Positions 1 through 8,724 of a stretch of 64,000 nucleotides of DNA are shown piece after piece (within the stretch, counting starts at the first letter, position 1; every line of letters begins with the position of its first letter). The translations under genes were made by a program, and so were the position numbers. The notes beneath the pieces were generated by a model. That model was not told the DNA's origin and searched no databases. It was given only the letters and a program-made list of their open reading frames with translations. This DNA is from SZAS-79 sp963844255. GTDB lineage: Bacteria; Pseudomonadota; Gammaproteobacteria; Burkholderiales; SG8-39. The DNA lies in contig CAWJNP010000030.1 of assembly GCA_963844255.1 (NCBI GenBank), forward strand, positions 1 through 64,000, read 5' to 3'.

Positions 1-2
1 TT

Positions 3-452
3 GCTGGCCTACCTCGACGACGTATTGCTATCCTCGACGCCTTGCTCATGGCATTCCCGGCACTCGGGCTGGCCAAGATCGTCTGGGCCGTGGACGTGCT
101 TCTCGAGATGGATCTGCCCGAATTCCGGCTTGAATCGCTGACTGCAGAGCCGGCCTGGCATCCGCTTGGCAAGACCACCACGTTTGCCGCCGGCGAGGCC
201 ACCCGCGTGGAATCCGACGGGCGTGCGGTATTCGTGCAGGGAGATGGCGCGACGTGGTCGGTTTACGACAGTCGCTGCCCGCATCAGCGTACGGACATTC
301 CACTCACCGCGCTCGACGGCGGCAGGCTTCAGTGCCCGAAGCACGGCTGGACCTTCGATATCAGCAGCGGCGAATGCGTTTCTGGCGGAAGTCGCCCGCT
401 GAAACGCCTGCCGTCAAAAGTTGAGGAGGGTACCCTTCTGGCCCAATGGTGA
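3..452 (+). CDS. Rieske [2Fe-2S] domain protein (5' end probably outside the window)
   Basis: The C-terminal half carries a Rieske signature: CPH, 16 residues, then CPKHGW, which is the CxH-x16-CxxH pattern that ligates a 2Fe-2S cluster. Such small domains act as electron-transfer proteins or ferredoxin components. The reading frame is open from base 3, so the TTG at 42 or ATG at 48 may only be internal codons of a gene that begins upstream; the about 50 residues before the Rieske fold are not recognised. It ends 28 bases before the 3' end of the convergent cysG gene. Function beyond iron-sulfur electron transfer cannot be assigned. Confidence 0.7.
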   Translation, partial: AGLPRRRIAILDALLMAFPALGLAKIVWAVDVLLEMDLPEFRLESLTAEPAWHPLGKTTTFAAGEATRVESDGRAVFVQGDGATWSVYDSRCPHQRTDIPLTALDGGRLQCPKHGWTFDISSGECVSGGSRPLKRLPSKVEEGTLLAQW

Positions 453-479
453 CGTGGTCACCAGTACATCACGCGATGA

Positions 480-1865
480 TCAGGACGCCGGCTCGAACCA
501 CTTGAGCCGGTCGCGCAGCCTGACGACCTCGCCGATGATGATCAGTGTCGGCGCCTTGACGTTGCTGACGCGCACGATCTCCGGCAGCGTTTCGAGCGTG
601 CCGACCAGAACCCTCTGCTCGGGCAAGGTGCCCTGCTGAACGAGTGCCGCGGGCGTACTCGCGGGAAGCCCGTTCGAAATGAGTTCGCGGCAGAGGATTT
701 CAGTACCCAGCAGACCCATGTAGAACACCACGGTCTGATTCGGCTGTGCCAGCGCGGGCCAGTTGAGGTCCATGCTGCCGTCCTTCAGGTGGCCCGTAAC
801 GAAGACGACGGACTGGGAGTGGTCGCGATGGGTGAGCGGAATCCCCGCATACACAGCGCATCCGGAGGCCGCGGTGATCCCGGGCACAACCTGGAACGGC
901 ACCCCTTCGGCAGCAAGCGTATCGATCTCCTCGCCGCCACGACCAAAGATGAACGGATCCCCTCCCTTCAGGCGTACCACGCGCTTGCCCTCCTTCGCCA
1001 GCCGCACCAACAGATGGTTGATGTCCTCCTGCGGCAGCGTGTGCATTGCGCGCTCCTTGCCCGCATAGATGAATTCGGCATCCCGTCTCACCAGATCAAG
1101 AACCGGCTTGGAGACCAATCGGTCGTAAACCACGACGTCGGCCTGCTGCATGAGGCGCAATGCGCGGAACGTGAGCAGGTCCGGATCGCCCGGACCGGCG
1201 CCGATCAGCGAAACCGCGCCGCCTCCGAAGCCGAGGCGCGTGTCGTCAAGCGAAGCCTGCATCGCTTCGCGCGCCGCATCGTCCCGGCCGCTCATCACCA
1301 GCTCGGCGATCGGTCCCTGCAGGGTTCTCTCCCAGAAGCGCCGCCGTTCGGCGAACGCGAAGCGTTCCTTTACCCGCTCGCGGAATTCCGCCGCAAGTGC
1401 GGCCAGGCGACCGTAGCCGGCCGGAATCAATGTTTCGAGGCGTGCGCGCAGCAGCCGCGCCAGAACCGGGGATCGGCCGCCGCTCGACACGGCAATCGTC
1501 ACCGGACCGCGCTCCACGATGGAGGGCATGATGAAAGAACACAGGGCCGGCACGTCCACCACGTTAACCGGAACATGGCGCGCCCGGGCCGCCGCGGCGA
1601 CCGCGCGATTCACGCCCTCGTCATCGGTCGCGGCGATCGCCAGCGAATAGCCGTCCAGGCTCTCATCGCCGAACACGGCCGCGCGGTGCGCCACCCGTTG
1701 TGCAGCAACCTCGGCCGCCAGCGCCGCGCACAGCGCCGGCGCCTGCACCGTGACGCTCGCGCCGGCGCGCAACAGCATGGCCGATTTGCGGGCCGCCACC
1801 TCGCCGCCACCGACCACGAGGCAGGGCTGGTTGCGAACGTCCAGAAATATGGGCAGATAATCCAT
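480..1865 (-). CDS. cysG: Siroheme synthase (precorrin-2 dehydrogenase / ferrochelatase / uroporphyrinogen-III methyltransferase)
   Basis: A three-activity fusion that converts uroporphyrinogen III to siroheme, the cofactor of DsrAB. The N-terminal part (about residues 1-200) has the NAD-binding glycine loop VVGGGEVAARK and the CysG dimerisation region. The C-terminal methyltransferase (about 215-461) shows LIGAGPGDPDLLT, VVRLKGGDPFIFGRGGEE and VVPGITAASG. The ATG at 1865 gives 461 residues, close to the family length, and begins with the typical MDYLPIFLD; a longer frame from 1937 would overlap the divergent gene. An AGGAG lies about 13 bases upstream, slightly far. Its proximity to the dsr operon fits a supply role for siroheme. 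Confidence 0.95.
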   Translation of the reverse strand: MDYLPIFLDVRNQPCLVVGGGEVAARKSAMLLRAGASVTVQAPALCAALAAEVAAQRVAHRAAVFGDESLDGYSLAIAATDDEGVNRAVAAAARARHVPVNVVDVPALCSFIMPSIVERGPVTIAVSSGGRSPVLARLLRARLETLIPAGYGRLAALAAEFRERVKERFAFAERRRFWERTLQGPIAELVMSGRDDAAREAMQASLDDTRLGFGGGAVSLIGAGPGDPDLLTFRALRLMQQADVVVYDRLVSKPVLDLVRRDAEFIYAGKERAMHTLPQEDINHLLVRLAKEGKRVVRLKGGDPFIFGRGGEEIDTLAAEGVPFQVVPGITAASGCAVYAGIPLTHRDHSQSVVFVTGHLKDGSMDLNWPALAQPNQTVVFYMGLLGTEILCRELISNGLPASTPAALVQQGTLPEQRVLVGTLETLPEIVRVSNVKAPTLIIIGEVVRLRDRLKWFEPAS

Positions 1866-1928
1866 GAAATTCAATGCACTCCTGCGATCGTGGTTTCCTC
1901 GATATGATAACTTCAAACACTCGATTCC

Positions 1929-3404
1929 ATGCCGCAACTACTCACACTGTCCCGCGCCGCACGCCTGATCGGCGTTCGGCGTGGCGCGCTGCAAAGCAAG
2001 ATTCAGAACGGCGAACTGGCCGCGTTCGAAGGCATGGTGTCGGCCGACGACCTGCAACGCGCCTATCCGCAGGCGCAGCTGGAGGACAATGCCGGCCTGG
2101 AGCGCCTGGACAAGATCAAGGATGCCGCCTACGCGCTGCGGATGCGCGAGCGCCTGATGCCGAGCGCCGAGGCGCTCGCGGCACGCCTGGTCGCGATGAG
2201 CCGGGAGCGGGAACAGGTCGAAGCGCGCGTCGAGCACTACCGCGCCCTCGTCGAGGGCGTGCGGGAGAAACTGAGGGCGTTCGACGGCGCCGCCCCGGCG
2301 CCGGGCGCGGTGGCCGCGCTGCTCGACTGGCTTGCGCAACAGACGGAACCCGGGCAGCGTGACACGGCGCCGCGACCGCTGCGGATGCGAGAGGATTTCC
2401 TGAGGATCATGACGGCACATGTAAAACTGGAACCGAGCGGCCACGAGTATTTCGTCGATGGCAACGACAACCTGCTCGAGGCGGCGCTGCGCGCGGGGCT
2501 AGCCCTGGACTACGGTTGCAGCGCCGGCAGCTGCGGCAAGTGCAAGGCAAGGGTCCTCTCCGGCGAGGTGCAGAAGACCCGCCACTCGGACTACGTGCTG
2601 AGCGGCGCGGAAAAGAGCGCCGGCGTCATCCTCATGTGCTGCAACACCGCCGTCCTGGACCTGGTGATCGAGGCCCGCGAAGCGCATGGCGCGGCAGACA
2701 TGCCGCTGCAGAGCATCGACGCGAAAGTGAAGGCGGTCGATCCGATCTCTGACCAGGTGCGGCTGCTGCATCTGCAGACACCACGCAGCAGTCGATTGCG
2801 ATTTCTTGCCGGCCAGTCGGTCACGCTCGAACTTACCGACGGATCGCGCGCGGACTTTCCCGTGGCCAGTTGCCCATGCGACGACCGCAACCTGCATTTT
2901 CATGTGAAAAGGCGCGCGGACGACGCCTTTTCCGCGCACGTCTTCGCCGACCTCGGCCGCACGGATACCGTCCGGCTCCTCGGTCCGCGGGGAACATTCG
3001 TTCTCGACGAAGACTCGCCAAGGCCGCTGGTCTTCCTCGCAGCCGACTCGGGGTTTGCACCGATCAAGAGCCTGATCGAGCACGCCATGGCGCTCGAGAT
3101 CGCGGAAACCCTGAGCCTCGTCTGGGTCGCCTTCGACAAGGGCGGTCACTACCTCGACAATCTGTGCCGCTCGTGGGGCGACGCGCTGGACGATTTTCGC
3201 TACGTCCCGCTGCGGGTCGACGACTTCGGGTCGCCGGCGGCGACCGAAGCCCTGCTGCAGGAGGCCGTGGGCTTTTGTACGCGCCTTGCCGACTACGACT
3301 TCTACGTCTCCGGGCCCGCGCCCTTCGGCCGCGCGGCCGAGCGCATGCTCCTCGCGCGCGGCCTGCCGCGTGCCCAGCTGTTCGTCGACCCCGGGTCGAG
3401 CTGA
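1929..3404 (+). CDS. 2Fe-2S ferredoxin / flavin reductase with an N-terminal HTH-like and coiled-coil extension
   Basis: Residues about 161-255 form a plant-type ferredoxin domain: Cys197, Cys202 and Cys205 in CSAGSCGKC, with the fourth ligand at Cys237 or 238. Residues about 260-491 are an FAD- and NAD-binding ferredoxin-reductase module (phenol hydroxylase/CDP-glucoseen reductase class). The first 160 residues are unusual for this class: a MerR-like helix-turn-helix segment (LSRAARLIGVRRGALQSKIQ) followed by a charged heptad-like helix around residues 55-115. The gene is divergent from cysG across 63 bases. Role is likely electron transfer from NAD(P)H to an oxidase or to sulfur metabolism; the partner is unknown. 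Confidence 0.8.
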   Translation: MPQLLTLSRAARLIGVRRGALQSKIQNGELAAFEGMVSADDLQRAYPQAQLEDNAGLERLDKIKDAAYALRMRERLMPSAEALAARLVAMSREREQVEARVEHYRALVEGVREKLRAFDGAAPAPGAVAALLDWLAQQTEPGQRDTAPRPLRMREDFLRIMTAHVKLEPSGHEYFVDGNDNLLEAALRAGLALDYGCSAGSCGKCKARVLSGEVQKTRHSDYVLSGAEKSAGVILMCCNTAVLDLVIEAREAHGAADMPLQSIDAKVKAVDPISDQVRLLHLQTPRSSRLRFLAGQSVTLELTDGSRADFPVASCPCDDRNLHFHVKRRADDAFSAHVFADLGRTDTVRLLGPRGTFVLDEDSPRPLVFLAADSGFAPIKSLIEHAMALEIAETLSLVWVAFDKGGHYLDNLCRSWGDALDDFRYVPLRVDDFGSPAATEALLQEAVGFCTRLADYDFYVSGPAPFGRAAERMLLARGLPRAQLFVDPGSS

Positions 3405-3435
3405 ACCGCCCACGCCGGTCGGCGAACCGCGCCTC

Positions 3436-4092
3436 CTAGCGGGCCTTTCCCAGCCCTTGCGTGACGGCCGCCACGGCGGCCTCGACGCGCGAGCGCATGC
3501 CGAGCTTGCGCAGGATCGCCTTGACGTGAAGCTTTACCGTCCCGTCGGTGATCGCCAGCACCTGCGCGATCATCTTGTTGCTCAATCCCTCGGCGATGCG
3601 CTCGAGAATCTCCAGTTCGCGGGGCGTCAGCCTGGAGAACGGAGTGGCCGTCGGTGGCGCCGGCGCCGCTTCGCCCGCCTCCCCCTGCACGATGCGCGCG
3701 AGCGTCCCGACCATTTCCTCCGCCACCACGTTGTTGCCGCCGAGGACCGCTTCGAGCGCCGGCACCAGCTCCTCTGGCTCGATGTCCTTCAGCAGGTAGC
3801 CCTGCGCGCCGGCGCGCAGGGCGGCGGCAAGGTCAGCGTCCTCCCGGCTCATGGTCAGCATGATGACCGGCCGCGCATCGCCGCCCGCACGCAACTGGCG
3901 CAGGGTCTCGATGCCGTTCATGCCCTTCATTTGAATGTCCAGCAGCGCGACGTCGAAGGAGAGCTCGCGCGCGCGCCGCAGCCCTTCCTCGCCCGAACTG
4001 ACCGAGGCCACCACCTGGACGCCCCGGCTCTGCAACAGCTCTTCGATGCCCTTTCGCACCAGGGCGTGGTCGTCGATCAGCAGCACGCGCAT
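3436..4092 (-). CDS. NarL/FixJ-type response regulator
   Basis: A 218-residue two-domain regulator. The receiver domain shows the acidic pair DD at 7-8, the phospho-acceptor Asp52 in LLDIQMKG, Thr80 and Lys102. The C-terminal LuxR-type helix-turn-helix begins at LTPRELEILERIAEGLSNK and ends with the recognition helix GTVKLHVKAILRKLG. It lies 12 bases downstream of the NarX-like kinase, so the pair is almost certainly co-transcribed and cognate. Its position next to dsrR suggests control of dsr or respiratory genes, but no target site was identified. Confidence 0.92.
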   Translation of the reverse strand: MRVLLIDDHALVRKGIEELLQSRGVQVVASVSSGEEGLRRARELSFDVALLDIQMKGMNGIETLRQLRAGGDARPVIMLTMSREDADLAAALRAGAQGYLLKDIEPEELVPALEAVLGGNNVVAEEMVGTLARIVQGEAGEAAPAPPTATPFSRLTPRELEILERIAEGLSNKMIAQVLAITDGTVKLHVKAILRKLGMRSRVEAAVAAVTQGLGKAR

Positions 4093-4104
4093 CGGCGCAT
4101 CCCC

Positions 4105-5334
4105 TCAGGCCAGCGGCAGCGCGGTGAAGATCAGCACGATGCGCGTCCCTTCGCCGGGCTCGCTTTCGATCACGAGCTGCCCCGGCAGCTTCGCGGTGCG
4201 CTCGCGCATGATCGCCAGTCCGGCGTGTTCGACCGGCAGGTCCTGCGCTTCCCCCTCCATGCCCAGGCCGTCGTCTTCGATCAGCACGGTATACAGGTCG
4301 CCCTCGTTGTTGAGCATGATGCGCACGTTGCGCGCGCCGCTGTGCTTGCGGATGTTGGTCAGCGCCTCCTGGATGATGAAGAACAGCTGCAGTTCCTGGG
4401 CGGGAGGCAGACCGAGCACGTCGCATTCGTTCTGAAAGAAAACCGCGATCCCGGTTTCGCGCCGGAAGCGCTCGACGAGCTTGGCCAGAGTCTGCAGCAG
4501 TCCCGCATCGTCGATCCTGAGGCGATAGTTGGTCAGCAGGTCGCGCACGTCGGCGTTGGCCTGCGCGATCGCGCGACGCAGCCCGCTCGCCTCCACCTGC
4601 GCCGCGCCCAGGTCCTTGCGCGCCAGCGACTCGCTCAGGATCTTGAGCTGCAGGCGCATGCCGATCAGCGACTGGGCGAGCGAATCGTGCAATTCGTTGC
4701 CGATCAGATTGCGCTCTTCCATGATGGCCAGCCGCCGCGCATCGGTTTCGAGGCGTGCCTTTTCGACCGCGAGGCCCAACTGGCGCCCGACGCTGATCAG
4801 CAGGTCGGGCATGTCCTCCCCCATGGCCGCAAGCGGGCGGTCGAGGAACAGGTTGTACACCCCGAGAATCCGGTCCTGGTACTGCACCGGAATCACGACG
4901 AATTCCTCGCAGTCGGGCTCGAGCATCGGACGGCCGTTCAGCCGGGCACACTCGCCCGTGCCCTTTTGCACGCGGATTCCGCCCTCGCTCGCGCACCAGC
5001 CGCACAGGCAGCGTCGGATCGGCACGACGTCGTCGCGCTCGACCACGTCGGCGGCCAGACCGCGGCTGGCGATGATCCGGGTGCCGCCGTCCATGCTCAA
5101 GAGCCGCACGCTGGCCGCGCGCGCGTCGACCAGTTCGATGAAGGTGTCGAGAAAGCCCTCGAGCAGCTTCTCCAGTCGGCCCGGCTGGCTGAGGCTGGTG
5201 GCCACTTCGTAGAGGATGTCCAGCGACTGCGTCTTGCGCGCCAGGCGCTCGATCTGATTGCGCGGCCGGCTGACCCGGCCGGGCGTCATCGGAGAGGCGT
5301 TGGGGCCTGGTTTGGGGACCGCAGGATCCGGCAT
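4105..5334 (-). CDS. Soluble NarX-type sensor histidine kinase with a cysteine-rich GAF domain
   Basis: The C-terminal half is a HisKA_3 kinase: the dimerisation/phospho-acceptor motif is ERNLIGNELHDSLAQSL, and the ATPase part has QEALTNIRKHS and EDDGLGM. The N-terminal half is a GAF domain without any hydrophobic segment, so the sensor is cytoplasmic, unlike membrane-bound NarX. The GAF domain contains five cysteines (CLCGWC plus two more about 15 and 28 residues later), suggesting a redox, metal or Fe-S signal. The ATG at 5334 is preferred over a TTG at 5352; ATG 5289 is also possible. It probably phosphorylates the adjacent NarL-type regulator. Confidence 0.88.
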   Translation of the reverse strand: MPDPAVPKPGPNASPMTPGRVSRPRNQIERLARKTQSLDILYEVATSLSQPGRLEKLLEGFLDTFIELVDARAASVRLLSMDGGTRIIASRGLAADVVERDDVVPIRRCLCGWCASEGGIRVQKGTGECARLNGRPMLEPDCEEFVVIPVQYQDRILGVYNLFLDRPLAAMGEDMPDLLISVGRQLGLAVEKARLETDARRLAIMEERNLIGNELHDSLAQSLIGMRLQLKILSESLARKDLGAAQVEASGLRRAIAQANADVRDLLTNYRLRIDDAGLLQTLAKLVERFRRETGIAVFFQNECDVLGLPPAQELQLFFIIQEALTNIRKHSGARNVRIMLNNEGDLYTVLIEDDGLGMEGEAQDLPVEHAGLAIMRERTAKLPGQLVIESEPGEGTRIVLIFTALPLA

Positions 5335-5410
5335 CGATGGCCTTCGCCGCAACGCGGCGAACTTATGAACTGGAGGCCGAGACTAACGCCCGCGCGCAAA
5401 TGCGTCCAGT

Positions 5411-5731
5411 TCAGCCCGCCGCCTTGGGCGCCTTGTGCGAGGGGTCGTTCGGATTCACGAAGATGAAACGTTGCTCGCCGGGATTGATCTCGACGTAATC
5501 GAGCGTCGCGCCGGTGAGCAGTTCCACGCAGCCGGGTGAGACGAGCACGTCGACGCCCCCGGCGTTGACCAGCAGATCGCCCTCGGCCTTCGCGTCGAAA
5601 CCCATGCCGTAATCGATCGTGCCCTTGTCGTCCAGCCGCGCGGCCAGGCGCAGGTAGCTCGCGCCGGGCTCGGCTTGCTGCGCGCTCGACTGGCGGATCT
5701 GCTCTGCCGCCTGGGACGTGATGATGATCAT
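5411..5731 (-). CDS. dsrR: DsrR, A-type (IscA-like) scaffold protein of the dsr operon
   Basis: A 106-residue HesB/IscA fold protein, last gene of the dsr cluster. Only one cysteine is visible (SPGCVELL), so the three-cysteine cluster-binding set of true IscA/ErpA is absent. That loss is characteristic of DsrR in purple sulfur bacteria, where it is needed for full dsr expression, apparently after transcription. It follows the DsrC-like gene by 24 bases. The identification rests on fold, cysteine loss and position together. Confidence 0.88.
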   Translation of the reverse strand: MIIITSQAAEQIRQSSAQQAEPGASYLRLAARLDDKGTIDYGMGFDAKAEGDLLVNAGGVDVLVSPGCVELLTGATLDYVEINPGEQRFIFVNPNDPSHKAPKAAG

Positions 5732-5755
5732 GATCTCTCCTGTTGCGCCCTGCGT

Positions 5756-6094
5756 TTAGCCCGTGCTCCACGCGCGCGGCCTGCGCATGCCGGCAATCCG
5801 GCAGGCCTGCTTGACATAGCCGTAGGGAAACAGCCTGAACACGTCGTTGCGCCCGGTGCTGTTTTCGCCCAGGTGTCCGGCGAGGAATTTGATGACGTGG
5901 CGGACATCGGGAATGATCTGGTGCTCTTCATAGTATGCGCGGATGAAGCGGATGACCGCCCAGTGCTCGGGCGAGAGTTCGATTTGCTCCTGGCGCGCCA
6001 GTTCGGCGGCGATCGCCTCGTCCCAGTCGGCGGGTTCCACCAGATAGCCCTCGTCGTCCGCCCGCAGCGCCTTTCCCGCGATTCCGAGTTGCAT
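5756..6094 (-). CDS. DsrC/TusE-family protein retaining only CysB
   Basis: A 112-residue DsrC-fold protein: SPEHWAVIRFIRAYYEEHQ and LFPYGYVKQACRIAG match the family. Canonical DsrC has two cysteines in its flexible C-terminal arm, CysB in KQAC and CysA as the penultimate residue. Here CysB is present but the arm ends in RRPRAWSTG with no CysA. TusE proteins known to me keep CysA and lose CysB, so this is the opposite pattern. It sits between dsrN and dsrR; the ATG at 6094 is preceded by GGGAGG. It could bind partners or carry a persulfide but cannot form the DsrC intramolecular disulfide. Confidence 0.9.
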   Translation of the reverse strand: MQLGIAGKALRADDEGYLVEPADWDEAIAAELARQEQIELSPEHWAVIRFIRAYYEEHQIIPDVRHVIKFLAGHLGENSTGRNDVFRLFPYGYVKQACRIAGMRRPRAWSTG

Positions 6095-6107
6095 TGCGGC
6101 ACCTCCC

Positions 6108-7529
6108 TCAGCAGACGTTCGACGCGACCGGATCGACATTGACCCGGCATGATCGAACGAAATCGACAAAATTTCGCGCCCAGCGATTGCCCGCGACATC
6201 GCGCAGATGGGCATACGAAGCGAGCAGATTCCCCTTGACGATGCCGTCGTGGCGACCGTCGACGCCGTGCCCGCGCTCCACCACATAGGCGAACTCGATA
6301 TCGGGTGGAAGGTTTTCCACGCTCGAGTAGTGGAATTCGTGCGCGCGGATCCTTGCGGCTGGCCGGACTTCACCCCGGAACCACGGGCTGCGCCCGGTTT
6401 CGCGCAGGTGGACGTAGCCGCGCCCCACTGGCCGGGCGTGCATGACGATGTCGGCCGGGACGGCGCCGACCATCTCCGCACGGCGTCCGTTCCACTCGAC
6501 ACCGCGCGAGAGATACATCAGCCCCCCGCACTCGGCGTAGGTCGGCAGGCCCGCCTCGATCGCGCCGCGCAATGCGCGACGCAGGTCGACGTTCCGGGCG
6601 AGCGCATCCATGTGCATTTCCGGAAACCCGCCGCCGATGAACAAGCCGTCCATCTGGGGCATCCGTCTGTCGCGCAGCGCGTCGAAAGGCACGAGTTCAG
6701 CACCCGCCTCGCGCAAGGCCTCCAGATCGCCCGGGTAGTAGAAGCCGAACGCGGCGTCCCGTGCGATGCCGATCCGTACGCCTTGACTGTGGGACTCCGG
6801 GGCGACGCAGCCATCCCGGGGCCGGACTGCGGCAAGCGGCGGCGCCGCGCGCGCAATCTCGAGCAGGCGGTCAACGTCAACCTGGTCGGACACCAGGCGC
6901 GCGATTTCGCCCACCTGCGCACGCGCCCCACCTGCCTCGGCCTCATTGCTTGGCACCAGACCCAGGTGGCGCTCGACAATGGCCAGGCGTTCGTCATGCT
7001 GGACCGCGCCGAGGACCGGCACGTCCGTATAGTGCTCGATCACGGCGCGCAGCTTGGCCTCGTGCCGCGAACCACCCAGCTGATTGAGGATCACTCCGGC
7101 GATCTGCACGTTCTTGTCAAAAGCCTGGTAACCGAGGATCAGCGGTGCGATGCCACGCGTCATGCCACGCGCATCGAGCACCAGGATCACCGGCGAGCGC
7201 AGCAACACCGCCAGCGCAGCATTGCTGTTGCTGCCTTCGAGGTCGAGCCCGTCGTACAGCCCCTTGTTACCTTCCACGATCCCGAGCGATGCGCCATGCA
7301 TGCGCCGGGCAAACTCGCCGCGCAATTCCTCTTCCCGGCTCAGATACGCATCAAGGCTGTAGCACGCGCGTCCGGACGCGAGCCCGAGCCACATCGGATC
7401 GATGTAATCGGGTCCCTTCTTGAAGGGCTGTACCACTTCACCACGGGCCTGCAGCGCGGCGCACAGGCCGATGGACAGCGTCGTCTTCCCCGATGACTTG
7501 TGTGCTGCAGATATGAGCAGCCGGTTCAT
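6108..7529 (-). CDS. dsrN: DsrN, siroheme amidase (cobyrinic acid a,c-diamide synthase family)
   Basis: A 473-residue CobB/CbiA-type glutamine-dependent amidotransferase. The N-terminal ATPase domain shows SAAHKSSGKTTLSIGL; the C-terminal class I glutamine amidotransferase domain has GLFIGGGFPEMH and the nucleophile Cys in YAECGGLMYL. In the dsr pathway DsrN amidates siroheme to the siro(heme)amide used by DsrAB. The ATG at 7529 overlaps the dsrP stop by four bases, indicating translational coupling. Confidence 0.95.
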   Translation of the reverse strand: MNRLLISAAHKSSGKTTLSIGLCAALQARGEVVQPFKKGPDYIDPMWLGLASGRACYSLDAYLSREEELRGEFARRMHGASLGIVEGNKGLYDGLDLEGSNSNAALAVLLRSPVILVLDARGMTRGIAPLILGYQAFDKNVQIAGVILNQLGGSRHEAKLRAVIEHYTDVPVLGAVQHDERLAIVERHLGLVPSNEAEAGGARAQVGEIARLVSDQVDVDRLLEIARAAPPLAAVRPRDGCVAPESHSQGVRIGIARDAAFGFYYPGDLEALREAGAELVPFDALRDRRMPQMDGLFIGGGFPEMHMDALARNVDLRRALRGAIEAGLPTYAECGGLMYLSRGVEWNGRRAEMVGAVPADIVMHARPVGRGYVHLRETGRSPWFRGEVRPAARIRAHEFHYSSVENLPPDIEFAYVVERGHGVDGRHDGIVKGNLLASYAHLRDVAGNRWARNFVDFVRSCRVNVDPVASNVC

Positions 7530-8722
7530 GCGGTGGTGGTGTCGAGCTCGGCGTCCGCCAGGCTCTGCGGCAGGAAAGGCAGCAGCTTCAGGGCAACGAG
7601 GGTGAGCGCCAGCGCGAGGGCCGCGCCGCCGGTGCCGAGCAGGACCTCCGGCAGACTGGGCGAATACGCAGCCACGACACCATCGAAAGCGCTGCTTTCC
7701 ACGACCTTGTCCGGGAACATGATCTGGGGATAGGCCTGTCCACCGATGATGAGGACGTACAGTTGCGCAAATCCGCCGAGGATCACGCCGACGCACGCCG
7801 TTGCAATGCGGCGCCGGCTCGAACCGGGGGCGTACAAAAGTCCGAGGGGGACGATGCCGCCCACCAGGATCTGCCCCAACCAGAAAATCGCTGTGTAGAG
7901 ACCGCCGGAACGAAGGATGAAGCGTTCGACTTCGTGCTGGCGCGTGATGTAGAGGTTGGTCAGGTGGTAGACGAGAACGAAATAGAGAACCGCGGCTACG
8001 AACACGCCGAGGAGGTTGGCGAGCCGGTTCATCACCGCATCGCCGAGCGGGCGCCCCGTCCCCCTGCAGGCCGCCATCAGCACCAGAACGAAAACCGCCA
8101 GCCCGAAGGAAAATGACATGACGATGAACAAGGGCGCCAGCAGCGCGCTGCCGTAGTGCTCACGGGCGACGAGGAACCCGAAGATCGACCCCGTGCCGGT
8201 GGTCAGTACCAGTCGCCAGACGAACGCGAACAGGCCGGCGCGTGCGGTGTGGACGTTCATGCGCCGTTCGAACATGGTCCACAGATAGACCGCCACGACC
8301 GCAAAGAAGCCGGTGTAGAGAAAAATGTTCCAGGCGAATACCGATTTGAAATTGTAGTGCGTCATCGCCACGATCAGCCGGTCAGGCCGCCCGAGGTCGA
8401 GGACCAGGACCGACAGGCCACCCGCAAGCAGGGTCATGGCAAGCAGTCCCGAGAGCCGGGTCAACGGCTTGTAGATCTCCCGCCCGAACACGGAGGCAAT
8501 CGAGGCCACGTTGAGCGCGCCGGATGCGGCCACGATCAGGAATACCGCGAACACATGCGGCGTTCCCCATACGATCCGGTTGCTCATTCCGGTGACGTAA
8601 TGCCCGTTGTGTTCCATGTACCACGCGGCACCGAGGCCGGCGAACACCGCCAGCGCAAGCGCACCCAGCAGCGTGTAGAAGCCGCCGCGGCCCTCGATCT
8701 GACGGAATTGCGTGCGCGCCAT
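7526..8722 (-). CDS. dsrP: DsrP, NrfD-like integral membrane subunit of DsrMKJOP
   Basis: A 398-residue polytopic protein with about ten hydrophobic segments, of the NrfD/PsrC family that exchanges electrons with the quinone pool. With DsrO and DsrJ it forms the periplasm-facing module of the DsrMKJOP complex. The ATG at 8722 follows the dsrO stop by two bases; its 3' end overlaps dsrN by four bases, in the usual J-O-P-N order. Confidence 0.95.
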   Translation of the reverse strand: MARTQFRQIEGRGGFYTLLGALALAVFAGLGAAWYMEHNGHYVTGMSNRIVWGTPHVFAVFLIVAASGALNVASIASVFGREIYKPLTRLSGLLAMTLLAGGLSVLVLDLGRPDRLIVAMTHYNFKSVFAWNIFLYTGFFAVVAVYLWTMFERRMNVHTARAGLFAFVWRLVLTTGTGSIFGFLVAREHYGSALLAPLFIVMSFSFGLAVFVLVLMAACRGTGRPLGDAVMNRLANLLGVFVAAVLYFVLVYHLTNLYITRQHEVERFILRSGGLYTAIFWLGQILVGGIVPLGLLYAPGSSRRRIATACVGVILGGFAQLYVLIIGGQAYPQIMFPDKVVESSAFDGVVAAYSPSLPEVLLGTGGAALALALTLVALKLLPFLPQSLADAELDTTTA

Positions 8723-8724
8723 CG

